Assembly: GCF_040214835.1 (NCBI RefSeq)
Contig: NZ_CP157874.1
Location: 3,600,001-3,664,000 of the forward strand
Source: Pseudomonas asiatica
GTDB taxonomy: Bacteria; Pseudomonadota; Gammaproteobacteria; Pseudomonadales; Pseudomonadaceae
Direction of reading: 5' to 3'
Length of the DNA stretch: 64,000 nt
Part shown: in pieces, positions 18,056 through 27,605 of the stretch
Position numbering within the stretch: the first letter of the stretch is position 1
Layout of the letters: each line of letters begins with the position of its first letter
Program-made: the position numbers and the translations under genes
The notes under the pieces: model-generated
What the model saw: the letters and a program-made list of their open reading frames with translations, nothing else
Databases searched by the model: none
Told to the model about the DNA's origin: nothing

Positions 18056-18859
18056 ATGAAACAGCACCAGCAAACACGGAATACCCAGCCTGCCATGCAA
18101 GCGCAACTGAAGTGGGGCCAGCGTGAATACGCGTTCAAGGCTAATGAAGTAGATACGAATATCAGTTCTGGCAACTGCTCGTTCTTTGCCCCTCATTACA
18201 AGGATAATTCAGAGAACGTTCATAGCTTCATAATCATGAATATCCCGGAAAGCCGCCTGGTAACAGGCGAATCCCACAAGATCGGTCCAGGCGAGAAAGC
18301 CGAGATCAACGCCTATTTCGGCTCGAGTTCGATTGGCCGCTCAGGCTGGGCGACCGAAGGGGAAATCCGAATTGTCCAGATGGATCAGACTACCAAGGCG
18401 CTAGTGGCAACGTTCCACTTCACCATCGTAGACACCATGGGCCAGGTCGATATCGTGGATGGCTCGCTGTCCTTGTCGCTGGCCGACCATGCGACGCAAT
18501 ACATCTCCGGCACCGGCTGGGTCAAGGCCAACCTCGACCCCGCTATATTCCCCTTGCTAGGCAACCTTGACGCTCAAACCATCAAATCCAAGGAGTTGGA
18601 GGACGGGCGCATCCGACTCACCGCAAAACAGCAAATGGACAACGCGACCCAAGGCATCATGATGCTGTTCAATCAGCAACATGCACGCCTGCTCTTCTTG
18701 ATTGGCGGTTTGTACTATCCCCTGACCGGGGGCCGCCTGCAGCATGAGTGGAACGTGGAGAACAGGACCCTGACCGCCACATTCACTGATTATGTCATCA
18801 GCTACGATGGCAAGGACCATCGCATCACCGATGGCAGCATCGAGGTTACTCTGGCCTGA
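18056..18859 (+). CDS. Hypothetical protein with an internal domain duplication
   Basis: I do not recognise this 267-residue protein. It reads as mostly beta-strand, with no signal peptide or membrane helix. Residues 116-143 (LVATFHFTIVDTMGQVDIVD...DGSLSLSLA) resemble residues 239-267 (LTATFTDYVISYDGKDHRIT...DGSIEVTLA), suggesting two copies of a ~125-residue domain. Base composition appears less GC-rich than its neighbours, with more AAT, ATA and AAA codons, a hint of recent acquisition. ATG 18056 was chosen as the first in-frame ATG of the atypical segment; no good ribosome site is visible, so the start is uncertain. A strong hairpin follows the stop. Confidence 0.6.
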   Translation: MKQHQQTRNTQPAMQAQLKWGQREYAFKANEVDTNISSGNCSFFAPHYKDNSENVHSFIIMNIPESRLVTGESHKIGPGEKAEINAYFGSSSIGRSGWATEGEIRIVQMDQTTKALVATFHFTIVDTMGQVDIVDGSLSLSLADHATQYISGTGWVKANLDPAIFPLLGNLDAQTIKSKELEDGRIRLTAKQQMDNATQGIMMLFNQQHARLLFLIGGLYYPLTGGRLQHEWNVENRTLTATFTDYVISYDGKDHRITDGSIEVTLA

Positions 18860-18870
18860 TGCATCGCCAT

Positions 18871-18911
18871 GCAGACCTTGGTACAGCGGTGACGCTTGTA
18901 CCAAGGTCTGC
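18871..18911 (+). terminator. Perfect 15-bp hairpin after the duplicated-domain gene
   Basis: GCAGACCTTGGTACA (18871-18885) pairs exactly with TGTACCAAGGTCTGC (18897-18911) around an 11-base loop. No U-run follows, so termination efficiency is uncertain. It begins 12 bases after the stop codon. Confidence 0.55.
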
Positions 18912-19007
18912 CATCGCTGCGTAACATTCTCCTACAAAGCATCGGCTCGATTGTTTATGCTGGCGGGCTTAGCCATCACGCATGGCCATTACTTGACGTA
19001 TCCGCCC

Positions 19008-19907
19008 ATGAAAATCGCCTTAGTCCTCATCTTCGTCCTCTCGATCGCCTATGTTCACCTGCGCGGTCGCGTTCGCCACAAGCTGACCCGTCAGCTGGGC
19101 GACCACTCCAGTTTCCTGGCCCCGGTCAACAGCTTCCTGTACCTGTTTTCCAGGCACCCGGCCAAGCCATACCTGCCGGTAGAGGCCTTCCCCGAACTGC
19201 AGACGCTGCAGGACCACTGGCAGGAGATCCGCGAGGAAGCCCAACAACTGCTGCATGTGGGCGAAATCAAGAAGTCCGACAATTACGATGATGTCGGTTT
19301 CAACTCATTCTTCAAGACCGGCTGGAAGCGCTTCTACCTGAAGTGGTACGGCGAAAGCCATCCGTCGGCGATGACCCTGTGCCCACGCACCACCGAGTTG
19401 CTCAAAGGTATCGGCACGGTCAAGGCCGCCATGTTCGCCACCCTGCCGCCGGGCGCCAAGCTGGTGCGCCACCGTGACCCGTATGCCGGTTCGTACCGCT
19501 ACCACCTGGGCCTGGACACGCCGAACGACGACGGTTGCTACATCGACGTGGACGGTGAGAAGTATTCCTGGCGCGATGGCGAGGGCGTGGTCTTCGACGA
19601 GACCTACATCCACTACGCGGCCAATACCACCGAGCACAACCGCATCATCCTGTTCTGCGACGTGGAACGCCCGCTCAAGTACCGCTGGGCGACCGCGTTC
19701 AACCGCTGGTTCAGCCGCAACGTCATGGCCGCTGCCGCCGCACCCAATGATGCCGGCGACAAGACCGGTGGCATCAACCGGCTGTTCACCCGCATCTACA
19801 AGATCCGCGAACGTGGCAAGGCAATGAAGAAGCGCAACCGCACGCGCTACTACCTGGAGAAGTGGGCATTCGTCGCGGCGTTGGTGCTGGTGTTCATCTA
19901 CATCTGA
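19008..19907 (+). CDS. lpxO: Lipid A hydroxylase LpxO (aspartyl/asparaginyl beta-hydroxylase family)
   Basis: A 299-residue Fe(II)/2-oxoglutarate dioxygenase anchored in the inner membrane. It has a hydrophobic N-terminal helix (IALVLIFVLSIAYVHL) and a hydrophobic C-terminal tail (FVAALVLVFIYI). Iron ligands are visible as H155-x-D157 in LVRHRDPYAGSYRYHLGLD and H202 in TYIHYAANTTEHNRI, with the co-substrate arginine R212 nearby. LpxO hydroxylates the secondary acyl chain of lipid A. ATG 19008 marks the membrane helix start; earlier in-frame ATGs lie in non-coding sequence. P. putida-type genomes commonly carry this gene as a single transcription unit. Confidence 0.88.
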   Translation: MKIALVLIFVLSIAYVHLRGRVRHKLTRQLGDHSSFLAPVNSFLYLFSRHPAKPYLPVEAFPELQTLQDHWQEIREEAQQLLHVGEIKKSDNYDDVGFNSFFKTGWKRFYLKWYGESHPSAMTLCPRTTELLKGIGTVKAAMFATLPPGAKLVRHRDPYAGSYRYHLGLDTPNDDGCYIDVDGEKYSWRDGEGVVFDETYIHYAANTTEHNRIILFCDVERPLKYRWATAFNRWFSRNVMAAAAAPNDAGDKTGGINRLFTRIYKIRERGKAMKKRNRTRYYLEKWAFVAALVLVFIYI

Positions 19908-19914
19908 TCGGTGT

Positions 19915-19947
19915 GGTTGCGCGCAGCCAAAAGGCCTGCGCGCAACC
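19915..19947 (+). terminator. 12-bp perfect hairpin after lpxO
   Basis: GGTTGCGCGCAG (19915-19926) pairs with CTGCGCGCAACC (19936-19947) around a 9-base loop, eight bases after the lpxO stop. There is no U-run, so it may be a weak or processing hairpin. Confidence 0.5.
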
Positions 19948-20026
19948 AACCAAAGTACAAGCCTCACACTTTCCACTCTTCGACTAGCCTGAAAGCTCCA
20001 CTCGCAACCTCCCCAAGGTGAAGACG

Positions 20027-20371
20027 ATGAGCATGATGGACTGGGACGCCTACCGTAAGCAGTTGATGGCCGGCATCGGCGATCTCAAGCAGCTTTCCCC
20101 TGACACCGTGGCCGGCTACATGACTGCCAGCGGCGCAGGGGCCAAGACCAACCACCTGGACGCCAAGACCCGCGAGCTGATCTCCCTCGCCGTGGCCGTG
20201 ACCACACGCTGCGATGGATGCATCGCGGTGCATTCGCAGCAGGCCGTCAAGCACGGCGCCAGCCGCGAGGAAATCGCCGAGGCCCTTGGCGTGGCCGTGG
20301 CGATGAACGCCGGTGCCGCGCTGGTCTACTCGGCACGTGCCATGGATGCGGTGGGCAAGGCCAACGGCTGA
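20027..20371 (+). CDS. Carboxymuconolactone decarboxylase/AhpD-like protein
   Basis: A 114-residue helical protein of the CMD/AhpD superfamily. The AhpD-type redox motif is seen: LAVAVTTRCDGCIAVHSQQA with CxxC and the following His, then GASREEIAEALGVAVAMNAG. These proteins act as alkylhydroperoxidase-like or thiol-redox partners. Of three closely spaced starts (GTG 20018, ATG 20027, ATG 20033), ATG 20027 has AAGG at the best distance. The gene stands apart from ahpC/ahpF, which lie about 3 kb downstream on the other strand. Confidence 0.85.
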   Translation: MSMMDWDAYRKQLMAGIGDLKQLSPDTVAGYMTASGAGAKTNHLDAKTRELISLAVAVTTRCDGCIAVHSQQAVKHGASREEIAEALGVAVAMNAGAALVYSARAMDAVGKANG

Positions 20372-20449
20372 GCGCAATTGGCGTCGCCGCCCTTGCGCGA
20401 CGGCGCCGCGCCACCCAGACTTGGCGGCCCAGCCCTTGCAGGAACCCGC

Positions 20450-21019
20450 ATGATCCACATCCGCCCCATGACACCGGAAGACTTCGAACACTTCTGGTCC
20501 ACCTTCCAGGCCGTCGTACAGGCCCGTGAAACCTACGCATTCGACCCGGCCCTCAGCTTCGATCAGGCCCGCCAGCTGTGGCTGGAACTGCCCGTGCGCA
20601 CATTCGTGGCCGAGGAAGACGGCGCGATGCTGGGTTCGTATTACCTCAAGGCCAATGCCGCCGGGCCTGGTGGGCACGTGGGCAATTGCGGCTACATGGT
20701 CTGTGAAGCGGCACGCGGCCGCGGCGTCGCGCGCTTGATGTGCGAGCACTCACAGAAACAGGCGCGCCAGGAGGGCTTTCTGGCCCTGCAGTTCAACTCG
20801 GTGGTGGCCACCAATGAGGTGGCAGTGGCGCTGTGGCACAAGTTGGGCTTCGAAACCGTTGGCCGCCTGCCCAAGGCCTACCGCCATGCCCGCCTGGGGC
20901 TGGTGGACTGCCTGGTGATGTACAAGTGGCTGGCGGACGAGCCGGTAGTGGAAAAGCCGCCGCTGCTGATCGGGCGCAAGAACATCGAGGCGCGGGTGTC
21001 GCGGCGGCGCGGGCGCTGA
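20450..21019 (+). CDS. GNAT family N-acetyltransferase
   Basis: A 190-residue acetyltransferase. Motif A of the GNAT fold is seen: GNCGYMVCEAARGRGVARLM (R/Q-x-x-G-x-G/A), followed by FLALQFNSVVATNEVAVALW and HKLGFETVGRLPKAYRHARL. The last ~25 residues form a basic tail (IGRKNIEARVSRRRGR). It starts at ATG 20450 after an AGGA. It lies 78 bases downstream of the AhpD-like gene and may be co-transcribed. The substrate is unknown. Confidence 0.88.
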   Translation: MIHIRPMTPEDFEHFWSTFQAVVQARETYAFDPALSFDQARQLWLELPVRTFVAEEDGAMLGSYYLKANAAGPGGHVGNCGYMVCEAARGRGVARLMCEHSQKQARQEGFLALQFNSVVATNEVAVALWHKLGFETVGRLPKAYRHARLGLVDCLVMYKWLADEPVVEKPPLLIGRKNIEARVSRRRGR

Positions 21020-21097
21020 CTTCTTCAGGCCGCCCTGCTCGACGAAGGTCTATGGTAAAGTCGCGCCCTTTTTGAACATGCTGGGATATCGCTGCAC

Positions 21098-22306
21098 ATG
21101 ACCCCCGTCCTCCGCTTCCTCAACCGCACCAGCCTGGTGACGCAGATCGTCATCGGCCTGATCGCCGGCATCGCCCTGGCCCTGCTCGCGCCCGCCATCG
21201 CCCGCGACATGGCCTTCCTCGGGAAGGTGTTCGTCAGCGCCCTCAAGGCGGTGGCACCCGTGCTGGTGTTCATCCTGGTCATGGCCTCGATCGCCAACCA
21301 CCGCCACGGCCAGGAAACCCACATCCGCCCGATCCTCTGGCTGTACCTGCTGGGTACCTTCGGCGCCGCGGTAGTCGCGGTGGTCGCCAGCATGCTGTTC
21401 CCGTCGAACCTGGTGCTGAGCACCGGCGACGCTACGCTGAGCGCGCCGGGCGGCATCACCGAGGTGCTGCAGAACCTGCTGCTGAGCGCGGTGGACAACC
21501 CGATCAACGCCCTGCTCAACGCCAACTTCATCGGTGTGCTGACCTGGGCCATCGGCCTGGGCGTGGCCCTGCGCCATGCCGGCGAAACCACCCGCACCGT
21601 GGTCGAGGACCTGTCCAATGGTGTGACCCTGATCGTGCGCGTGGTCATCCGCTTCGCCCCGCTGGGCATCTTCGGCCTGGTCAGCGCCACCCTGGCCCAG
21701 TCGGGCCTGAACGCCCTGCTCGGCTACCTGCACCTGCTGGCGGTGCTGATCGGCTGCATGCTGTTCGTGGCGCTGGTGATGAACCCGCTGATCGTGTATT
21801 GGAAAATCCGCCGCAACCCCTACCCGCTGACCCTGCTGTGCCTGCGCGAAAGCGGTATCACCGCGTTCTTCACCCGTAGCTCGGCGGCCAACATCCCGGT
21901 CAACCTGGCCCTGTCGGAGCGCCTTGGCCTGCATGAAGACACCTACTCGGTATCGATCCCGCTGGGTGCGACCATCAACATGGCCGGTGCCGCCATCACC
22001 ATTACCGTGCTGACGCTCGCGGCTGTACATACCCTGGGTATTCCGGTGGACCTGCCGACCGCCGTGCTGCTCAGCGTGGTGGCGGCGGTCTGTGCCTGCG
22101 GCGCCTCGGGTGTGGCCGGTGGCTCGCTGCTGCTGATTCCGCTGGCGTGCAGCCTGTTTGGCATCCCTAGCGAAATTGCCATGCAGGTGGTGGCGGTTGG
22201 CTTCATCATCGGCGTGCTACAGGATTCGGCCGAGACGGCGCTGAATTCTTCGACCGATGTGCTGTTTACCGCGGCGGCGTGCCAGGCTGAAGAGCGTAAA
22301 GCCTGA
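21098..22306 (+). CDS. sstT: Serine/threonine:Na+ symporter SstT
   Basis: A 402-residue dicarboxylate/amino acid:cation symporter (DAACS) family protein with about 8-9 membrane helices. Seen: the re-entrant serine-rich loop [20 protein letters not shown], the NMAG motif in [19 protein letters not shown], and [20 protein letters not shown] near the second hairpin. The length and these signatures match SstT, which imports serine and threonine with sodium. It follows the GNAT gene after 78 bases and is followed by a REP pair. Confidence 0.93.
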   Translation: MTPVLRFLNRTSLVTQIVIGLIAGIALALLAPAIARDMAFLGKVFVSALKAVAPVLVFILVMASIANHRHGQETHIRPILWLYLLGTFGAAVVAVVASMLFPSNLVLSTGDATLSAPGGITEVLQNLLLSAVDNPINALLNANFIGVLTWAIGLGVALRHAGETTRTVVEDLSNGVTLIVRVVIRFAPLGIFGLVSATLAQSGLNALLGYLHLLAVLIGCMLFVALVMNPLIVYWKIRRNPYPLTLLCLRESGITAFFTRSSAANIPVNLALSERLGLHEDTYSVSIPLGATINMAGAAITITVLTLAAVHTLGIPVDLPTAVLLSVVAAVCACGASGVAGGSLLLIPLACSLFGIPSEIAMQVVAVGFIIGVLQDSAETALNSSTDVLFTAAACQAEERKA

Positions 22307-22318
22307 GTTTGCCGGGGC

Positions 22319-22407
22319 CCTGTGGGAGCGGGTTCACCCGCGAATCAGACGACGCGGTGCATGGCACCGGCTGCGCCGGTGTTCGCGGGTGAACCCGCTC
22401 CCACAGG
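22319..22407. repeat. REP inverted repeat pair, CCTGTGGGAGCGGG family
   Basis: CCTGTGGGAGCGGGTTCACC...  and its inverted partner GGGTGAACCCGCTCCCACAGG around a GGTGCATGGCACCGG centre, directly after sstT. Confidence 0.85.
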
Positions 22408-22473
22408 TGCCAATTGCCTAACACGATGGCATTACCTACCCTAGTGGCCTTTCCCCAGCAATGAGACAGGGCC

Positions 22474-23121
22474 ATGTCAGAACACGAAACCGCCGGCGAA
22501 GGCCGCTTCAACAGCATCGAGATCCGTATTCTCGGCTCGCTGATCGAAAAGCAGGCCACCAGCCCGGAAAGCTACCCGCTGACCCTCAACGCCCTGGTCC
22601 TGGCCTGCAACCAGAAAACCAGTCGCGAGCCGGTGATGAACCTCACCCAAGGCCAGGTAGGCCAGGCCCTGCGCGCCCTCGAGGGGCAAGACATGACCCG
22701 CCTGCAGATGGGCAGCCGCGCCGACCGCTGGGAACAACGGGTGGACAAGGCGCTGGAGCTGGTGCCGGCGCAACTGGTGCTGATGGGCCTGATGTTCCTG
22801 CGCGGGCCGCAAACCCTCAACGAACTGCTGACCCGCAGCAACCGCCTGCACGACTTCGACGACACCGAGCAGATCCAGCACCAGCTGGAGCGCCTGATCT
22901 CGCGCGGCCTGGCCTTGCACCTGCCACGCCAGGCCGGCCAGCGCGAAGACCGTTACACCCATGCCTTGGGCGACCCGGCGGAAATCGAGGCGATCCTGGC
23001 CGCACGGCAGCAGGAAGGCGGGGCACGCAGCAGCGGTGGCAATGTGTCGGAAGAGCGCATCGAAGCCCTCGAAGCGCGCATCGCGGCGCTGGAGGCACGC
23101 CTGGCCGAACTGGAAGGCTGA
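22474..23121 (+). CDS. YceH family protein (DUF480)
   Basis: A 215-residue protein of the conserved YceH family, built of two winged-helix domains. Seen: [20 protein letters not shown], the core [20 protein letters not shown], and [20 protein letters not shown]. The last 30 residues form a Glu/Ala-rich coiled coil ([20 protein letters not shown]). The winged-helix fold suggests nucleic acid binding, but the cellular role is not established. It converges on a short antisense-strand gene. Confidence 0.92.
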   Translation: MSEHETAGEGRFNSIEIRILGSLIEKQATSPESYPLTLNALVLACNQKTSREPVMNLTQGQVGQALRALEGQDMTRLQMGSRADRWEQRVDKALELVPAQLVLMGLMFLRGPQTLNELLTRSNRLHDFDDTEQIQHQLERLISRGLALHLPRQAGQREDRYTHALGDPAEIEAILAARQQEGGARSSGGNVSEERIEALEARIAALEARLAELEG

Positions 23122-23125
23122 GCCG

Positions 23126-23314
23126 TCACGGCTCGGGGTCGGGGAAGTTGCGGCAGCTCTTGCGCTCGGCCAGCTCCCGGTCACTGGGGCGCTGGTCGAC
23201 GAACACGGTGCGGCCGTCGGCGTAGATTTCCAGGTAGCCCCAGTGCAGGTCCTGCTCTTGCTGCCCGGGCTTTGGGGGGACTAGCCACCAGGGTTCGCGG
23301 CTGATCAGGGTCAT
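23126..23314 (-). CDS. Small conserved hypothetical protein
   Basis: A 62-residue protein with a natural start: AGGA precedes ATG 23314 by seven to eight bases. It is Pro/Trp/Glu-rich (MTLISREPWWLVPPKPGQQE) with a possible short beta hairpin (GYLEIYADGRTVFVDQR). No signal peptide or membrane helix is present. I do not recognise a function. It fills the gap between yceH and a REP pair. Confidence 0.65.
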   Translation of the reverse strand: MTLISREPWWLVPPKPGQQEQDLHWGYLEIYADGRTVFVDQRPSDRELAERKSCRNFPDPEP

Positions 23315-23385
23315 GGGTGTGGTTCCTGAGGGTGTCTGCAGTAATCATAGACATCCTCAGATTCAGCTTTGTCAGTTCTGACGCA

Positions 23386-23474
23386 TTCGCGGGCATGCCC
23401 GCTCCTACAGGGCTCATCACAAATCTCAAGACCTGTGCAGAACCTGTGGGAGCGGGCATGCCCGCGAAAGGGCC
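23386..23474. repeat. REP inverted repeat pair, TTCGCGGGCATGCCCGCTCC family
   Basis: TTCGCGGGCATGCCCGCTCC...TACAGG and the inverted CCTGTGGGAGCGGGCATGCC...GCGAAAGG, just downstream of ahpF. Confidence 0.8.
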
Positions 23475-23483
23475 GGTACGGGC

Positions 23484-25046
23484 TTACGCCGGTGCCGAAG
23501 TGCGGATCAGGTGGTCAAAGGCCGCCAGCGATGCCTTGGCCCCCTCACCCACCGCAATCACGATCTGCTTGTACGGCACAGTCGTCACGTCACCCGCCGC
23601 AAACACTCCCGGGATGCTGGTCTGGCCCTTGGCATCGACGATGATCTCGCCACGCGGCGACAGCTCGACGGTGCCTTTCAGCCAGTCGGTGTTCGGCAGC
23701 AGGCCGATCTGCACGAAGATGCCTTCCAGCGCCACTTCATGCTGCTGGTCGGTGGTGCGGTCCTTGTAGCGCAGGCCGGTCACCTTTTCGCCATTGCCCA
23801 GCACTTCGGTGGTCAGCGCACTGGTGATCACCTTCACGTTCGGCAGGCTGTGCAACTTGCGCTGCAGTACCGCATCGGCACGCAGCTGGCTGTCGAACTC
23901 GATCAACGTTACCTGGGCGACGATACCCGCCAGGTCGATGGCCGCTTCCACACCCGAGTTGCCACCACCGATCACCGCCACGCGCTTGCCCTTGAACAGC
24001 GGGCCGTCGCAGTGCGGGCAGTAGGCCACGCCACGGGCGCGGTATTCCTGCTCGCCCGGCACATTCATTTCACGCCAGCGGGCACCGGTGGCCAGGATCA
24101 CGGTCTTGGCCTTGAGCGAGGCGCCGCCAGCCAGGCGTACTTCGTGCAGGCCGCCATCGGTGGCCGGGATCAGCGCTTCACCGCGCTGCAGGTTCATGAT
24201 GTCCACGTCGTACTGCTTGACGTGTTCTTCCAGCGCCGTGGCCAGCTTCGGCCCTTCGGTTTCCTGTACCGAGATGAAGTTCTCGATGGCCAGGGTATCG
24301 AGCACCTGGCCGCCGAAACGCTCGGCCGCGATACCGGTGCGGATGCCTTTACGCGCGGCATAGATGGCTGCCGAAGCGCCGGCTGGGCCACCACCGACCA
24401 CCAGCACGTCGAAGGCGTCCTTGGCGTTGATCTTCTCGGCCTGGCGGCCGGCTGCGTTGGTGTCGATCTTGCCGAGGATTTCTTCCAGGCCCATGCGGCC
24501 CTGGCCGAACACTTCGCCGTTCAGGTAGATGCTCGGCACCGCCATGATCTTGCGCGATTCCACTTCCGCCTGGAACAGCGCGCCGTCGATGGCCACGTGG
24601 CGCACGTTGGGGTTGAGCACCGCCATCAGGTTCAGCGCCTGGACCACGTCCGGGCAGTTCTGGCACGACAGCGAGAAGTAGGTTTCGAAGGTGAATTCGC
24701 CTTCCAGCGCCTGGATCTGTTCGATCACTTCGGCACTGGCCTTGGACGGGTGCCCACCGACTTGCAGCAGTGCCAGCACCAGCGAGGTGAATTCGTGGCC
24801 CATGGGGATGCCGGCGAAGCGCAGGCTTATGTCGGCTCCCGGGCGGTTCAGCGAGAACGATGGACGACGAGCATCGCTGCCGTCCGCGCTGAAAGTAATA
24901 AGGTTCGACAGGCTGGCAATTTCCACCAGCAGGTCGTGCAATTCGCGGGATTTCGCGCCGTCGTCGAGGGAGGCAACGATCTCGATCGGCTGGGTGACCC
25001 GCTCCAGGTAGGTTTTCAGTTGCGATTTAAGCGTGGCGTCCAACAT
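23484..25046 (-). CDS. ahpF: Alkyl hydroperoxide reductase subunit F
   Basis: A 520-residue flavoprotein that passes NADH electrons to AhpC. The N-terminal tandem thioredoxin domain carries C128-x-x-C131 ([14 protein letters not shown]); the C-terminal thioredoxin-reductase domain carries C343-x-x-C346 ([13 protein letters not shown]), FAD and NAD motifs ([40 protein letters not shown]) and the late [20 protein letters not shown]. The length is the usual one. ATG 25046 has AAGGAA upstream. It lies downstream of ahpC, with an intrinsic terminator in the 125-bp gap, which should make ahpF less abundant than ahpC. Confidence 0.95.
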   Translation of the reverse strand: MLDATLKSQLKTYLERVTQPIEIVASLDDGAKSRELHDLLVEIASLSNLITFSADGSDARRPSFSLNRPGADISLRFAGIPMGHEFTSLVLALLQVGGHPSKASAEVIEQIQALEGEFTFETYFSLSCQNCPDVVQALNLMAVLNPNVRHVAIDGALFQAEVESRKIMAVPSIYLNGEVFGQGRMGLEEILGKIDTNAAGRQAEKINAKDAFDVLVVGGGPAGASAAIYAARKGIRTGIAAERFGGQVLDTLAIENFISVQETEGPKLATALEEHVKQYDVDIMNLQRGEALIPATDGGLHEVRLAGGASLKAKTVILATGARWREMNVPGEQEYRARGVAYCPHCDGPLFKGKRVAVIGGGNSGVEAAIDLAGIVAQVTLIEFDSQLRADAVLQRKLHSLPNVKVITSALTTEVLGNGEKVTGLRYKDRTTDQQHEVALEGIFVQIGLLPNTDWLKGTVELSPRGEIIVDAKGQTSIPGVFAAGDVTTVPYKQIVIAVGEGAKASLAAFDHLIRTSAPA

Positions 25047-25077
25047 ACGGGCGATTCCTTTTACAAAACTCGGATAC

Positions 25078-25106
25078 AAAAACGCCCAGGCGAGGTCGCC
25101 CGGGCG
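25078..25106 (-). terminator. Intrinsic terminator between ahpC and ahpF
   Basis: On the minus strand an 11-bp stem, CGCCCGGGCGA / TCGCCTGGGCG with one G-U pair and a two-base loop, is followed by TTTTT. It lies inside the ahpC-ahpF gap and would let only part of the transcription continue into ahpF. Confidence 0.75.
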
Positions 25107-25171
25107 CTTTTACGGGGCGGTAGGTACTTCAGCTTTGGCGGCTGGCTACCGCCCGCGATATGCGCATCGGC

Positions 25172-25735
25172 TTAGATCTTGCCGACCAGGTCCAGCGATG
25201 GAGCCAGGGTGGCTTCGCCTTCTTTCCACTTGGCCGGGCAAACTTCGCCTGGGTGAGCGGCAACGTACTGGGCAGCCTTAACCTTGCGCAGCAGTTCGGC
25301 AGCATCGCGGCCTACACCACCGTCGTTCAGTTCGACGATCTTGATCTGGCCTTCCGGGTTGATCACGAAGGTACCGCGATCGGCCAGGCCGGCTTCTTCG
25401 ATCAGCACGTCGAAGTTGCGCGAGATGACGTGGGTCGGGTCACCGATCAGCGGGTACTGGATCTTGCCGATGGTGTCCGAAGTGTCGTGCCAGGCTTTGT
25501 GGGTGAAGTGGGTGTCGGTGGACACGCCGTAGATTTCCACGCCCAGCTTCTGGAACTCGGCGTAGTTGTCAGCAAGGTCACCCAGCTCGGTCGGGCAGAC
25601 GAAGGTGAAGTCGGCCGGGTAGAAGAACACGACAGACCACTTGCCTTTCAGGTCGGCTTCGCTGACCTGGACGAACTCGCCCTTGTGGTAGGCGGTGGCG
25701 TTGAACGGTTTGACCTGGCTGTTGATGATTGGCAT
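25172..25735 (-). CDS. ahpC: Alkyl hydroperoxide reductase subunit C (peroxiredoxin)
   Basis: A 187-residue typical 2-Cys peroxiredoxin that reduces hydrogen peroxide, organic peroxides and peroxynitrite. The peroxidatic cysteine C47 is seen in [20 protein letters not shown], and the resolving cysteine C166 in [33 protein letters not shown] matches the family core. A strong AAGGAG precedes the ATG. The upstream region (25736-25900) has an AT-rich block with partial OxyR-like half-sites, too imperfect to assert. AhpF downstream is the dedicated reductase. Confidence 0.96.
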   Translation of the reverse strand: MPIINSQVKPFNATAYHKGEFVQVSEADLKGKWSVVFFYPADFTFVCPTELGDLADNYAEFQKLGVEIYGVSTDTHFTHKAWHDTSDTIGKIQYPLIGDPTHVISRNFDVLIEEAGLADRGTFVINPEGQIKIVELNDGGVGRDAAELLRKVKAAQYVAAHPGEVCPAKWKEGEATLAPSLDLVGKI

Positions 25736-25928
25736 GAGAGACGCTCCTTCATGGGGTTGGAATCAGTTGATGGAGAGAATCCTAACCGCTGGTCCCGACA
25801 AAGGCTCATTGGCAAAGCTCATGCTTGTGATTGGTTTTGGCTATAACCGAGGATAATTAATAGAAGGGAATGGGCTGAGCAAAGGATTGCGGGGTCGTAC
25901 CTCCTGACTCCATGGTCGGATCACTCCT

Positions 25929-26039
25929 GTAGGAGCGGCCTTGCGTCGCGATGGGCTGCGAAGCAGCCCCTGTGTATCTCACGATTGCAGAAATACTGGG
26001 GCTGCTTCGCAGCCCATCGCGACACAAGGCCGCTCCTAC
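25929..26039. repeat. REP inverted repeat pair, GTAGGAGCGGCC family
   Basis: GTAGGAGCGGCCTTGCGTCG and its complement, around paired GGGCTGCGAAGCAGCCCC and GGGGCTGCTTCGCAGCCC hairpins, between ahpC's promoter region and gor. Confidence 0.85.
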
Positions 26040-26061
26040 AACGGTATGCGTTGCGTTGGGA

Positions 26062-27417
26062 TCAGCGTGTCGCTGTGCGCATGGTCACGAACTCTTCGGC
26101 CGCGGTCGGGTGCACGCCAATGGTTTCGTCGAACTGCTGCTTGGTCGCACCGGCCTTCAGGGCAACGCCCAGGCCCTGGATGATCTCGCCGGCGTCGGGG
26201 CCAACCATGTGGCAGCCCAGCACCTTGTCGGTCTCGGCATCGACCACCAGCTTCATCAGGGTCTTTTCCTGGATGTCGGTCAGGGTCAGTTTCATCGCAC
26301 GGAAGCGGCTCTCGAATACCTGCACCTTGTGCCCGGCCTCCAGCGCCTGCTCCTCGGTCAGGCCCACGGTGCCGATGGGCGGCTGGCTGAATACCGCGGT
26401 GGGTATGTTCTGGTAGTCCACAGGGCGGTATTGCTCGGGCTTGAACAGGCGCCGGGCCACGGCCATGCCCTCGGCCAGAGCCACTGGAGTCAATTGCACG
26501 CGGCCAATCACGTCGCCAATGGCCAGGATCGACGGCGCGGTGGTCTGGTACTGCTGGTCAACCCGAATGTAACCGCGTGCATCCAGCTCGACACCGGTGT
26601 TTTCCAGGCCCAGGTTGTCCAGCATCGGGCGCCGGCCGGTGGCATAGAACACGCAATCGGTGACCAATTCGCGGCCATCCTTGAGGGTGGCCTTGAGGCT
26701 GCCGTCCTCGAGCTTGTCGATGCGCTGGATGTCGGCGTTGAACTGCAGGTCGAGGCCGCGCTTTTCCAGTTCTTCCTTCAGGTGCGTGCGCACCGAACCG
26801 TCGAAACCACGCAGGAACAGGTCGCCACGGTACAGCAGCGTGGTAGCCGCCCCCAGGCCCTGGAAGATGCCGGCGAACTCGACGGCGATGTAGCCACCGC
26901 CCACCACCAGCACCCGGCGTGGCAGGTCCTTGAGGTAGAAGGCTTCGTTGGAGGTGATGGCCAGTTCCTTGCCCGGAATGTCCGGCACCTGTGGCCAGCC
27001 ACCGGTGGCGATGAGGATGTGCTCGGCGGTGTAGCGCTGGCCGTCCACCTCCACTTCGTTGGCACCGGTCAGGCGCGCATGCCCCTGCAGCAGGGTGACC
27101 CCGCTGTTGACCAGCAGGTTGCGGTAGATGCCGTTGAGGCGCTCGATTTCCCGGTTCTTGTTGGCAATCAGGGTGCCCCAGTCGAAATGCCCTTCTTCCA
27201 GGGTCCAGCCGAAGCCTGCGGCCTGCTCCAGTTCGTCGGCGACATGTGCGCCGTACACCAGCAGTTTTTTCGGCACGCAACCCACATTGACGCAGGTACC
27301 GCCCAGGTAGCGGCTCTCGGCCACTGCCACCTTTGCGCCAAAGCCGGCGGCAAACCGCGCCGCGCGCACCCCGCCGGACCCGGCACCAATCACGAACAGA
27401 TCAAAATCGTAGGCCAT
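26062..27417 (-). CDS. gor: Glutathione-disulfide reductase
   Basis: A 451-residue FAD disulfide oxidoreductase that regenerates GSH with NADPH. Seen: FAD motif [20 protein letters not shown], redox pair C42-x4-C47 in [23 protein letters not shown] motif [38 protein letters not shown], and the catalytic His-Glu element [12 protein letters not shown] with His at 436. The length fits bacterial Gor. [21 protein letters not shown] segment following the Rossmann motif carries Arg residues compatible with NADPH. It is followed upstream by galU with REPs between. Confidence 0.94.
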   Translation of the reverse strand: MAYDFDLFVIGAGSGGVRAARFAAGFGAKVAVAESRYLGGTCVNVGCVPKKLLVYGAHVADELEQAAGFGWTLEEGHFDWGTLIANKNREIERLNGIYRNLLVNSGVTLLQGHARLTGANEVEVDGQRYTAEHILIATGGWPQVPDIPGKELAITSNEAFYLKDLPRRVLVVGGGYIAVEFAGIFQGLGAATTLLYRGDLFLRGFDGSVRTHLKEELEKRGLDLQFNADIQRIDKLEDGSLKATLKDGRELVTDCVFYATGRRPMLDNLGLENTGVELDARGYIRVDQQYQTTAPSILAIGDVIGRVQLTPVALAEGMAVARRLFKPEQYRPVDYQNIPTAVFSQPPIGTVGLTEEQALEAGHKVQVFESRFRAMKLTLTDIQEKTLMKLVVDAETDKVLGCHMVGPDAGEIIQGLGVALKAGATKQQFDETIGVHPTAAEEFVTMRTATR

Positions 27418-27474
27418 GTATTCACTCCCCTAGGCAGGCGCCCAGCATAACGCACTGGGGCCGCTTTGCGACCC

Positions 27475-27576
27475 TTCGCAGGCCCGCCCGCTCCCACAGT
27501 ACCGGCGCAACCTTGAAGGCCTGCACAATACCTGTAGGAGCGGGCGCGCCCGCGAAGGGCTGCAAAGCAGCCCCAG
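27475..27576. repeat. REP inverted repeat pair
   Basis: TTCGCAGGCCCGCCCGCTCC...CCCACAG and the inverted CCTGTAGGAGCGGGCGCGCC...CGCGAAGG, plus a GGGCTGCAAAGCAGCCCC hairpin. It lies between galU and gor and may separate their transcripts. Confidence 0.8.
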
Positions 27577-27605
27577 TTATCAGCTTTGATACAAGTAGCG
27601 GCTTA

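Noticed and set aside
25736..25900. OxyR binding site upstream of ahpC
   Set aside because: Only partial half-sites (ATAG-N7-CAAT) are visible and the four-part spacing does not fit; not asserted as a feature.
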